Shown here piece by piece: positions 45,614 through 53,395 of a DNA stretch of 64,000 nt. The position numbers and the translations under genes were made by a program. Origin of the DNA: Azospirillum oryzae (GTDB lineage: Bacteria; Pseudomonadota; Alphaproteobacteria; Azospirillales; Azospirillaceae); contig NZ_VTTM01000012.1 in NCBI RefSeq assembly GCF_008364795.1, positions 62,001 through 126,000 of the forward strand. Direction: 5' to 3'. Every line of letters starts with the position of its first letter. The first letter of the stretch is position 1. A model generated the notes under the pieces. The model ran no database searches and was not told the origin of the DNA. It saw only the letters and a list, made by a program, of their open reading frames with translations.

Positions 45614-45627
45614 ATGATACAGATCAA
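45614..45627 (-). promoter_or_regulatory. FNR/Anr-like box upstream of paaA
   Basis: ATGATACAGATCAA matches the FNR consensus TTGAT-N4-ATCAA at nine of ten positions. It lies in an AT-rich patch about 48 bases upstream of the paaA ATG. Oxygen control would suit an O2-dependent pathway. Confidence 0.5.
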
Positions 45628-46010
45628 AGACTGTAAAGCGGAAATGTGTGTCGCTTTCGGGGTGGGTGGGTTGACCTTGAAAAATCTTTTGAAAAACAGA
45701 AACTTGCTTTGAAAGTTCAGGGCATGGCTTGGGCCGCGCTCCGCCGGATACGGGCACGTATGGGCATGCCCCGATACACAGTCGGCGCAGTTTTTCCGAT
45801 TTTGTGCGATGCAGAAGAAGCAAGGCGAAGGGGGAGGGGCGCCGCCGGGCATATAACCGACTGCGGCGCTCTGGATTGGGCGGGCGAGGTGGCATGATTC
45901 CGCCACGCCCGCCCGCCGGACCCATGTATGTCCGAGGGGTATCCGGCCTGTTCTACGGTAGTCGCGACGGCCCTCGGACGCGTCGTCGGCAGAGGAGGAT
46001 CGACGGGGGG
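45628..46010. other. Non-coding region between paaA and the chemoreceptor gene
   Basis: No supported gene. There is an AT-rich patch at about 45670-45720 and a perfect GGGCATGCCC palindrome at 45762-45771. TCCGAGGG/CCCTCGGA arms near 45930-45980 could form a hairpin after the chemoreceptor stop codon, but without a T-run. Confidence 0.5.
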
Positions 46011-47747
46011 TTACGACGCCCGCAGAGCCCCCAGGAACCCATCCACCTCCTGCCGCATCCGTCCTGCGTCGCCGGTGACGGTCTCGACCGACCGCACCAT
46101 GACGCTGCTCGCCTGCTCGGCGGACGCGGCGGCGGCAGTGACGGCGGCGATGTTGTCGGAGACGCTGCGGGTGCCGTCGGCCGCGTCCTGGATGTTGGCG
46201 GCGATCTCGCCCACCGCGGCGGACTGCTGCTCGACCGCGGCGGCGACCTCGCCGGCGATTTCGTTCAGGCGGGCGATGGTACGGGTGACGGCGCCGATGG
46301 TGTCGACCGCGGTGCCCGACGCGCTCTGGATTTCGGCGATGCGCGCCTGGATCTCGGCGGTCGCCTTGGCGGTCTGGCCGGCGAGCTGCTTCACCTCGCT
46401 CGCCACCACGGCGAAGCCCTTGCCGGCCTCTCCAGCGCGGGCGGCCTCGATGGTGGCGTTCAGCGCCAGCAGGTTGGTCTGGCCGGCGATGCCGGAAATC
46501 ATGTCTACCACCTTGCCGATCTCTTCCGCGGCTTCGGCGAGGCTGCCCATCACGGCGGTGCTGCGTTCGGCGTCGCGGGTGGCGTCGGCGGCGATGCCGG
46601 CTGAATCGGCGACCAGCTGCGAGATGCCGGCGAAGCTGGCCGACAGTTCGGCGGTGGCGGCGGCGACGCTGTCGACATTGGCCGAGGCGCGGCCGGCCGC
46701 CGACGACACCGCGTCGGAATGGCGCGCCGTCTCGGCGGCACCATCGGCCATCGCCGCGGCGGCGGCGGTCATCTCGGCGGTGGAGGCCGACAGCGCCTCG
46801 ACGAGGCGCTTCACCGTCGCCTCGAAGCCGTCGGCAAGCGTGCGCAGCTCGCGGCGGCGTTCCTCGGCGGCGGCGGTCTTCAGCCGCTCTTGCTCCTGCT
46901 GCAGGCGTTCGGTGTCGAGCATGGTGTCGCGGAAGACACGGGCGGCGGTGGCCATGCGGCCGATCTCGTCGCGGCGGCCCTCCTCGAAACTGGCGGTGAA
47001 GTCGCGGGCGGCCAGCCGTTCCAGCGAACTGGCCACATCGAGGATCGGGCGGGAGATGCCACGCACCAGCACGGCGCCGAAGCCGAGCGCCAGCAGCGTG
47101 CAGAGCGTCACCCCGCCCAGCACCATGCCGTGGGCGCTGTTGTAGACCGCCGCCCCCTGGTCGGCGACCGCGCCGGCATCGGCCATCGTGCCGTCGACCA
47201 GTGCGTCCAGAGCCTCCTGCACGCGGGTGAACGCGACGGCGCTTGGACGTTTGAAGACGCTGACGGCGGACTGGGCGTTGCCGTCGCGGGCTTGCGCGCG
47301 CACCCGCTCGGCGTTGGAGGCGTAGGCGGTCCAGGCTTCGTCGAACGCCGCCAGCCGCGCCGCGCCCTCGCCGCTGGTGAAGCGGGATCCTGCGGCCTGA
47401 CGGCGGGCTTTCACCTCGGCCTCCGCGTCGGTCCAGCCCTTTTCGGCCTGGTTCACCTGCATCTCGTTGGTGGCGAGCGCATAGGCGGCCTCGGCGATGC
47501 GATGGCCCTGCGCGGCGGAGGTCAGTTGACCGGCCAACTGGGTCGCCGGAAGCGAGCGGCTGCGCATCGTTTCGGCGGCGTTGTTTAGGATTTCCAGCCG
47601 GCTGAGCGTGAACAGTCCGAAGGCGGCGGCCATCACCACGGTGCCAAGCACGGCGATGATGATCTTGGCGCGGATGGTGAGACGTCCGAATGCACGAATT
47701 TTAGCCAATTTGCCCACACCCCCGCCAAGCTTCCGGCAAGACGTCAT
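46011..47747 (-). CDS. Methyl-accepting chemotaxis protein
   Basis: A receptor of about 578 residues. The first transmembrane helix (about 28-48) is followed by a mostly helical periplasmic domain of about 155 residues, a second helix (about 205-226), a HAMP linker and a long coiled-coil signalling domain. The hairpin tip is recognisable (GIAGQTNLLALNATIEAARAG in pieces, GKGFAVVASEVKQLAGQTA). The ligand is unknown. The start is uncertain: ATG 47747 or GTG 47717 (VGKLAKIRAF), the latter beginning just before the basic stretch and helix. No che genes are nearby. Confidence 0.92.
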   Translation of the reverse strand: MTSCRKLGGGVGKLAKIRAFGRLTIRAKIIIAVLGTVVMAAAFGLFTLSRLEILNNAAETMRSRSLPATQLAGQLTSAAQGHRIAEAAYALATNEMQVNQAEKGWTDAEAEVKARRQAAGSRFTSGEGAARLAAFDEAWTAYASNAERVRAQARDGNAQSAVSVFKRPSAVAFTRVQEALDALVDGTMADAGAVADQGAAVYNSAHGMVLGGVTLCTLLALGFGAVLVRGISRPILDVASSLERLAARDFTASFEEGRRDEIGRMATAARVFRDTMLDTERLQQEQERLKTAAAEERRRELRTLADGFEATVKRLVEALSASTAEMTAAAAAMADGAAETARHSDAVSSAAGRASANVDSVAAATAELSASFAGISQLVADSAGIAADATRDAERSTAVMGSLAEAAEEIGKVVDMISGIAGQTNLLALNATIEAARAGEAGKGFAVVASEVKQLAGQTAKATAEIQARIAEIQSASGTAVDTIGAVTRTIARLNEIAGEVAAAVEQQSAAVGEIAANIQDAADGTRSVSDNIAAVTAAAASAEQASSVMVRSVETVTGDAGRMRQEVDGFLGALRAS

Positions 47748-47900
47748 CCCGCCCGAAGGAATTGTTCGACCCTCAATCTTACTAATCCGAATGTTTAAAA
47801 TTATCAACGCGGAAGGTGAGTGAAATGGTCGGAGATCACAGGGGGGCCGGGCAATGGTCACAGTCGGGGAAGACGGCGGGTCTGAAAAAGGACCCCAAAA

Positions 47901-47941
47901 CGAAACGGCCGCCGCACCCGGTTGGTGCGGCGGCCGTTTCG
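47901..47941 (-). terminator. Intrinsic terminator of the DJ-1/PfpI-like gene
   Basis: A perfect 18-bp stem (CGAAACGGCCGCCGCACC at 47901-47918 with its complement at 47924-47941) has a 5-base loop. On the minus strand it is followed by TTTT. It lies 21 bases after the stop codon of the DJ-1/PfpI-like gene. Confidence 0.85.
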
Positions 47942-47961
47942 GGACCGGCTGAGGATGGAGA

Positions 47962-48525
47962 TCAGGCGGCCTTGCGAACGGAACCCAGCTCGGTGAACAG
48001 CTTCACCACGGCTTCGACGAACTCGTTCAGCTGATCCTGGCCCAGGGCCGAGACCGTGATGTCGTCGACGACCAGAGCCTCGTCGCTGATCCGGCCGCCG
48101 GCGGCGGTCAGGTCGGCGCGGTAGGCTTCCGGGGCGGCCAGCAGGCGGCCGCGCAGCTTGCCGGGGATCGCCAGCAGCTGGATGCCCTGGTCGATGGCGG
48201 CGATCGGCTTGCCGGCATCCAGGAAATGGCCGACGATGCGGCGGGTGTGGGCCGACTGCTGCAGCTTCGCCACGCTGCGCTCACCGCCCGGCAGCAGCAG
48301 CATGTCGAAGTCGGCGCCCAGCGCCTCGCTCAGATGCTTGTCCACCGGGAAGTAATGGCCCCAGGACTTACCGTGCCAGCCGTTGACCAGACCCGTCTCG
48401 GTGGAGATGGTACGCAGCGTGGCGCCGGTCTTGATGAGGGCGCGTTGCGGCTCGGTCATCTCCGCTTCTTCGAAGCCGTTGGAGACGAGGATGGCGATGG
48501 ACTTTCCTGCGAGCGATTGATCCAT
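47962..48525 (-). CDS. DJ-1/PfpI-family protein lacking the nucleophilic cysteine
   Basis: A 187-residue DJ-1/PfpI-fold protein. SIAILVSNGFEEAEM keeps the conserved Glu, and DMLLLPGGERS matches the family. At the nucleophile elbow the usual AICHG is replaced by AIDQG, so Cys and His are both missing. Glyoxalase, protease or deglycase chemistry is therefore unlikely. ATG 48525 has AAGGA upstream; MKGQDS at 48543 is an alternative start. The gene is monocistronic. Confidence 0.88.
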   Translation of the reverse strand: MDQSLAGKSIAILVSNGFEEAEMTEPQRALIKTGATLRTISTETGLVNGWHGKSWGHYFPVDKHLSEALGADFDMLLLPGGERSVAKLQQSAHTRRIVGHFLDAGKPIAAIDQGIQLLAIPGKLRGRLLAAPEAYRADLTAAGGRISDEALVVDDITVSALGQDQLNEFVEAVVKLFTELGSVRKAA

Positions 48526-48543
48526 ACTGTCTTGTCCTTTCAT

Positions 48544-48980
48544 CGTTTCACCAAAGAACGCCGGAACATCTCCGATGGCATGTCGGCCAGGGGAGAACCC
48601 GCCGGGGCAAGAGGCGGTCGGGAAACGGTCATCGCCGCGCACGGGGATGCGCGGCGGCCAGTTCCGCCCGCCGGGACCCCTAGGTCAGGTGCCGGCGTGT
48701 GGGACCTTTACGTCCCGGATCGGTTTGTTTTCAGCATGCGGACTTAATTGGTCCCGATGCCGTTCCAAGTCAACAAGGGATTCCGCGGCGCACCCAAGGC
48801 CGCCGCCGCCCTGAAACCGGCCCCGACAGTGGATTTGCCGGTATTTTCCAGCCCAGTTCAAGACTTTCGGGCCAGCCGGGCCGTACCACCGGTTGATGCG
48901 GCGCAGAGCTGCCATACCATAGGGGCGTGGCTTCGCCGGGGAATTATCCCCGATGACCCTTGCTGGATCCGTTTGGGCAC
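48544..48980. other. Non-coding region upstream of the DJ-1/PfpI-like gene
   Basis: No gene is supported. A GC-rich hairpin (GCCGCGC with GCGCGGC, about 48634-48655) is present without a T-run. An open frame from about 48760 reads into the aceA terminator and looks spurious. Confidence 0.5.
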
Positions 48981-49012
48981 AAAAAAGCGGCCGGGGGGAA
49001 GGCCCCCGGCCG
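48981..49012 (-). terminator. Intrinsic terminator of aceA
   Basis: CGGCCGGGGG (48988-48997) pairs with CCCCCGGCCG (49003-49012). On the minus strand the hairpin is followed by C and six T. It lies 85 bases after the aceA stop codon. Confidence 0.88.
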
Positions 49013-49096
49013 TCGGCAAGTCAAAGCATCAGCCGTTCGAAAAGATCCAGCTCGCACACTGGATCACGGACCAATCCCGATGATCGGAACCTGCGA

Positions 49097-50374
49097 TCAA
49101 TGGAACTGGTCAGCCTCGGTGGAGTCCTTGTACGCGGTGGTCGAGGAGGTGCCGCCGGAGATCGCCGTGGCGACCGCGTCGAAGTAGCCGGTGCCGACTT
49201 CGCGCTGGTGCTTGGTGGCGGTGTAACCGTCCTTCTCGGCCGCGAACTCGGCCTGCTGCAGTTCGGAGTAGGCGGCCATGCCGCGCTCGGCGTAACCCTT
49301 GGCGAGGGTGAAGGCCGAGTAGTTCAGGCTGTGGAAGCCGGCCAGCGTGACGAACTGGAACTTGTAGCCCATCGCGCCCAGCTCGCGCTGGTACTTGGCG
49401 ATGGTGGCGTCGTCCAGGTTGGCCTTCCAGTTGAAGGACGGCGAGCAGTTGTAGGCCAGCATCTTGCCCGGGAACTGCTTGTGCACGGCCTCGGCGAAGC
49501 GGCGCGCCTCGTCCAGGTTCGGCTTGGAGGTCTCCCACCACATCAGGTCCGAATACGGCGCGTAGGACAGGCCGCGGGCGATGCAGTGATCGACGCCCAT
49601 GCCCTTCTTCAGGCGGAAGAAGCCCTCGGTGGTGCGGCCGGCGTCGAAGTCGATGAAGGGATGGTCACGCTCGTCGATGTCCGAGGTGATGAGCTGCGCC
49701 GACTCCGCGTCGGTGCGGGCGATCACCAGGGTCGAGGTGCCGCAGACGTCGGCGGCCAGACGGGCGGCGTTCAGCGTGCGGATGTGCTGCTGCGTCGGGA
49801 TCAGAACCTTGCCGCCGAGATGGCCGCACTTCTTTTCCGAAGCCAGCTGGTCTTCCCAGTGCACGCCGGCGGCGCCGGCCTTGATCATCGACTTCATCAG
49901 CTCGAAGGCGTTCAGCGGGCCGCCGAAACCGGCCTCGGCATCCGCGATGATCGGCGCGAACCAGTAGGTGTCGCCCTTGCCCTCGGAGGTCTGGATCTCG
50001 TCGGCGCGCTTGAAGGTGTTGTTGATGCGCTCGACGACCGCCGGGACCGAGTTCACCGGATACAGGCTCTGGTCCGGGTACATCTGGCCGGCCGTGTTGG
50101 CGTCGCCGGCGACCTGCCAGCCCGACAGGTAGATGGCCTTCAGGCCGGCCTTGACCGCCTGCATCGCCTGGTTGCCGGTCAGCGCGCCCAGCGTGTTGAT
50201 GTAGGGCTCGGTGTTCAGCAGCTCCCACAGGCGGCGCGCACCCAGCTCGGCCAGCGTGTACTCGATCTTGACCGAGCCGCTCAGACGCTTGACGTCGTCC
50301 ATGGTGTAGTCGCGGCGGATGCCCTCGTAACGGGCGGCGTGGATGGCGGCCTTGGTCTTTTCATCGAGCGACAT
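49097..50374 (-). CDS. aceA: Isocitrate lyase
   Basis: A 425-residue enzyme of the normal bacterial length. The catalytic loop KKCGHLGGKVL is intact, with upstream LYLSGWQVAGDAN and downstream YNCSPSFNWKANLDD. It splits isocitrate to glyoxylate and succinate, allowing growth on acetate and on acetyl-CoA-yielding substrates such as phenylacetate. Malate synthase is not in the window. It is divergent from a ScfR-type regulator, and the 322-base gap between them carries repeated TGTAAA motifs. Confidence 0.96.
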   Translation of the reverse strand: MSLDEKTKAAIHAARYEGIRRDYTMDDVKRLSGSVKIEYTLAELGARRLWELLNTEPYINTLGALTGNQAMQAVKAGLKAIYLSGWQVAGDANTAGQMYPDQSLYPVNSVPAVVERINNTFKRADEIQTSEGKGDTYWFAPIIADAEAGFGGPLNAFELMKSMIKAGAAGVHWEDQLASEKKCGHLGGKVLIPTQQHIRTLNAARLAADVCGTSTLVIARTDAESAQLITSDIDERDHPFIDFDAGRTTEGFFRLKKGMGVDHCIARGLSYAPYSDLMWWETSKPNLDEARRFAEAVHKQFPGKMLAYNCSPSFNWKANLDDATIAKYQRELGAMGYKFQFVTLAGFHSLNYSAFTLAKGYAERGMAAYSELQQAEFAAEKDGYTATKHQREVGTGYFDAVATAISGGTSSTTAYKDSTEADQFH

Positions 50375-50589
50375 GGGTCAGGTTCCTTGTTGTCCGGTGC
50401 GCCCGGTTGATCGGGGCGGAACTGGGGTCTCGGGGCGGGCCTTTTGTCGGTCCCTGCGGCTGTTGTGCAGCGGCGTTTCCTCCCGCCGGTTGCGTCTGCA
50501 CTCTTCCGTCTTCGGGGCCGCTTGCGCTTTACAGCGCGGCCGTGAACCAAGACTTAAACCTGCCCCGAGTGCGTTGCAATAAGCCCTTG

Positions 50590-50655
50590 TTTGTAAAAAG
50601 GTCCGTTTGTAAACTGCCGTCTTCACAATCCTGTAAATCCGTAAATCTTGTAAAG
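50590..50655. promoter_or_regulatory. Cluster of TGTAAA-type motifs between aceA and its regulator
   Basis: TTTGTAAA occurs at 50590-50597 and again within GTTTGTAAAC (50605-50614). Related CTGTAAATC, CCGTAAATC and TTGTAAAG follow at 50631, 50639 and 50648. Such AT-rich repeats are out of character for the local GC content and resemble the AAAGTTTGCAAA-type boxes known for RamB. The rest of 50375-50696 shows no gene. Confidence 0.55.
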
Positions 50656-50696
50656 CCAGAGAACTGAATTCCAGAGAACTGGTTGGGGGACTGATC

Positions 50697-52148
50697 GTGG
50701 CGACCATGGAAAAGAAGGCGATGCTGGGTCCGAAGGTCCGCCGCCTGCGTCGCGACCACGCCCTGACCCAGGCGCAGATGGCCGAACAGCTTGGCATCTC
50801 CCCCAGCTATCTGAACCTGATCGAACACAACCAGCGCCCCGTCACGGTGCCGCTGCTGCTGAAGCTTGGCCAGCAGTTCGGGGTCGATCTCCAGGCCTTC
50901 GCCGAGGATGAGGAGAGCCGGCTGGTGGCGGGCCTGCGCGAGGTGTTCTCCGACCCGCTGTTCGACGGTTCCGACATCAAGAACCAGGATTTCCGCGAAC
51001 TGGCGGCGGTGGCGCCGACGCTGGGGCAGGCGGTGGTGGCGCTCTATCGCGGGTTCCGCGGGGCGCGCGACGACCTGCAGGCGCTGGCGGAGCGGGTGGC
51101 CGACCGCGAGAAGCTGCATCTGGTGCAGGCCACCGGCTTCCCGCAGGACGAGGTGCGCGACCTGTTCCAGACCCACTCCAACCATTTCCCGGAGCTGGAG
51201 GCGGCGGCGGAAAGCCTGTGGCAGGACGGCAAGCTGGAGCGCGGCGACCTCTATCGCGGGCTGGTCGACTGGCTGAACACCCAGCACAGCGTGCGCGTCC
51301 GCCTGCTGCCGTCTGAGGTGATGGGCTATGCCGTGCGCCGCTTCGACCGCCACAGCCGGCGCATCCTGCTGTCGGAGATGCTGGCGCCGTCGGGCCGCAC
51401 CTTCCAGCTGGCCTGCCAGATCGCGCTGCTGCGCCACCGCGACCTGCTGAACGGCATCGTCGATGCCGCCAACCTGTCCGACGACGAGGCGCGGAGGCTG
51501 ACGCGGATCGGGCTGGCCAACTACTTCGCGGCGGCGGTGCTGATGCCCTACGACCGCTTTCACGAGGCGGCGACCCAGCTGCGCTACGACATCGAGATCC
51601 TGCGGCGGCGCTTCGACGCGTCGTTCGAGCAGGTCTGCCACCGGCTGACCACGCTGCACCGGTCGGGGGCCAAGGGCGTGCCCTTCTTCTTCATGCGGGT
51701 GGACAGCGCCGGCAACGTGTCGAAGCGCTTTTCCGGCGCCGGCTTCCACTTCGCCCGTTTCGGCGGCGGCTGTCCGCGCTGGATCGTCTATGAGGCCTTC
51801 CGCACGCCGGGCAAGATCCACAGCCAGATGGCGGAGATGCCGGACGGCACCGCCTATTTCTCCATCGCCCGCACGGTGGTGAAGGCCGGCGGCGGCCACC
51901 GCAGCCCGCCGCAGCAATTCGCCGTCGCGCTGGGGTGCGATGTCCAGCATGCGGCTCAGGTCACCTATGCGGATGGGTTCGACCTGTCCAACACCGATGC
52001 GGCGACGCCGATCGGGGTGAATTGCCGGCTCTGCCCGCGGCTGGACTGCTCGCAGCGGGCGTTTCCGCCGCTGAATCATCGGCTTATCGTCGACGAGAAC
52101 CTGCGCGGCCTCTCTCCCTACCTGTTCGCGCCGCCCAGTGCCGAATAG
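50697..52148 (+). CDS. Short-chain fatty acyl-CoA responsive regulator (ScfR/RamB-like)
   Basis: A 483-residue regulator. The N-terminal XRE helix-turn-helix (HALTQAQMAEQLGISPSYLNLIEHN) is followed by an IrrE/ImmA-type domain with an altered metal motif and a C-terminal DUF2083 region with Cys pairs (GVNCRLCPRLDCSQRAF). This architecture is that of RamB/ScfR, which control acetate and propionate genes, and the divergent aceA fits. GTG 50697 has GGGGGA six bases upstream; ATG 50706 is an alternative. Confidence 0.88.
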   Translation: MATMEKKAMLGPKVRRLRRDHALTQAQMAEQLGISPSYLNLIEHNQRPVTVPLLLKLGQQFGVDLQAFAEDEESRLVAGLREVFSDPLFDGSDIKNQDFRELAAVAPTLGQAVVALYRGFRGARDDLQALAERVADREKLHLVQATGFPQDEVRDLFQTHSNHFPELEAAAESLWQDGKLERGDLYRGLVDWLNTQHSVRVRLLPSEVMGYAVRRFDRHSRRILLSEMLAPSGRTFQLACQIALLRHRDLLNGIVDAANLSDDEARRLTRIGLANYFAAAVLMPYDRFHEAATQLRYDIEILRRRFDASFEQVCHRLTTLHRSGAKGVPFFFMRVDSAGNVSKRFSGAGFHFARFGGGCPRWIVYEAFRTPGKIHSQMAEMPDGTAYFSIARTVVKAGGGHRSPPQQFAVALGCDVQHAAQVTYADGFDLSNTDAATPIGVNCRLCPRLDCSQRAFPPLNHRLIVDENLRGLSPYLFAPPSAE

Positions 52149-52386
52149 GACCGAGAATTGACCGGGATCAATGTTGTACGGCGCCGTTTGTGTTGTTTGC
52201 CGGAAAGCCCGTCATTCGACTGGTAGAAATCCGTGGCCTTCGACCGGGTTTGTTGATAGGTTTCGGCCGTTGCGTCGCGGCAGCTCCGCTCGCGTCCTCG
52301 CGCCGGCCACCTGAACGCAGCGTCCCGGACTTTGGTATTGAACATTGCCAACCGAGCTTGGCCTCGACAGGTTTTGGAACGCCCCC

Positions 52387-53160
52387 ATGAGCAATCTGAT
52401 CAAAGAGCGCGTGCTGACCGTTCACCACTGGACCGACACGCTGTTCAGCTTCACCACCACGCGCGATCCGTCCTTCCGCTTCCTGCCGGGGCAGTTCACC
52501 ATGATCGGGCTGGAGGTCGACGGCCGGCCCCTGCTGCGTGCCTACAGCCTGGTCAGCGCGCACTACGAGGAGACGCTGGAGTTCTTCAGCATCAAGGTGC
52601 AGGACGGCCCCCTGACCTCGCGCCTGCAGCACCTGAAGGAAGGCGACACGCTGCTGGTGAACCGCAAGGCGACCGGCACGCTGATCACCGACAACCTGCT
52701 TCCCGGGCGGAACCTGTATCTGCTGAGTACCGGCACCGGCCTGGCGCCGTTCCTCAGCATCATCAAGGACCCGGAGATGTACGAGAAGTTCGACCGGGTG
52801 ATCCTGACCCACGGCACCCGCACGGTGGCGGAGCTGGCCTATGACGACCTGATCCACCACAGCCTGCCGGAGAACGAGTTCTTCGGCGAGCAGGTGAAGG
52901 AAAAGCTGCTCTATTACCCCACGGTGACGCGCGAGCCCTTCCGCAACCAGGGCCGCCTGACCACGCTGATGGAGACCGGCAAGCTGTACAGCGACCTGGG
53001 CCTGCCGGAGCTGGATGCCGACAAGGACCGCGTGATGATCTGCGGCAGCCCGGCGATGCTGGCCGAGACCACCGCGATGATGGAAAAGCGCGGCTTCGTC
53101 ATGGGCACCAACGGCGAGCCGGGCGGCTTCGTCATCGAGAAGGCGTTCGTCGAGCGGTGA
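52387..53160 (+). CDS. fpr: Ferredoxin/flavodoxin-NADP+ reductase
   Basis: A 257-residue reductase of the bacterial Fpr subclass. LLRAYSLVSAHYEETLEFF binds FAD, and LLSTGTGLAPFLSIIKDP and VMICGSPAMLAETTAMM form the NADP site. The C-terminus ends in VER after FVIEKAF, as in alphaproteobacterial enzymes. It supplies reduced ferredoxin or flavodoxin, or returns electrons to NADPH. The start is ATG 52387. The upstream gap 52149-52386 shows no gene and no clear operator. Confidence 0.94.
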   Translation: MSNLIKERVLTVHHWTDTLFSFTTTRDPSFRFLPGQFTMIGLEVDGRPLLRAYSLVSAHYEETLEFFSIKVQDGPLTSRLQHLKEGDTLLVNRKATGTLITDNLLPGRNLYLLSTGTGLAPFLSIIKDPEMYEKFDRVILTHGTRTVAELAYDDLIHHSLPENEFFGEQVKEKLLYYPTVTREPFRNQGRLTTLMETGKLYSDLGLPELDADKDRVMICGSPAMLAETTAMMEKRGFVMGTNGEPGGFVIEKAFVER

Positions 53161-53256
53161 GGAGGGTGGGGAAGCAATTTCCCATGGAATAAACACCCCC
53201 TCCCACCGGTTTACCAATCCGTGACGAAGGCACGTCACTCAATCCTTGACCGACTG

Positions 53257-53290
53257 GGCGCGCCTCCTCCGGGGGGCGCGCCTATTTTCT
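53257..53290 (+). terminator. Intrinsic terminator of fpr
   Basis: Two GGCGCGCC boxes (53257-53264 and 53275-53282) pair across a 10-base loop and are followed by TATTTTCT. The hairpin lies about 97 bases after the fpr stop codon. Confidence 0.7.
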
Positions 53291-53395
53291 GTCCATCGAT
53301 TTTCCGGTGGGGCCGGTGAATAAAATCACCGTCCGGCCTGTTGGTGCGACGGTCACCGTTCAAACCGTCAAGCCTTTGGTGTAGACATCCCGCCC

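Noticed and set aside
45628..45900. A small plus-strand gene upstream of the chemoreceptor
   Set aside because: Short frames here lack ribosome sites and recognisable sequence; the region is better explained as regulatory DNA.
48760..49083. A small plus-strand frame in the gap before the aceA terminator
   Set aside because: No ribosome site, reads through the aceA terminator hairpin, and shows no protein-like pattern.
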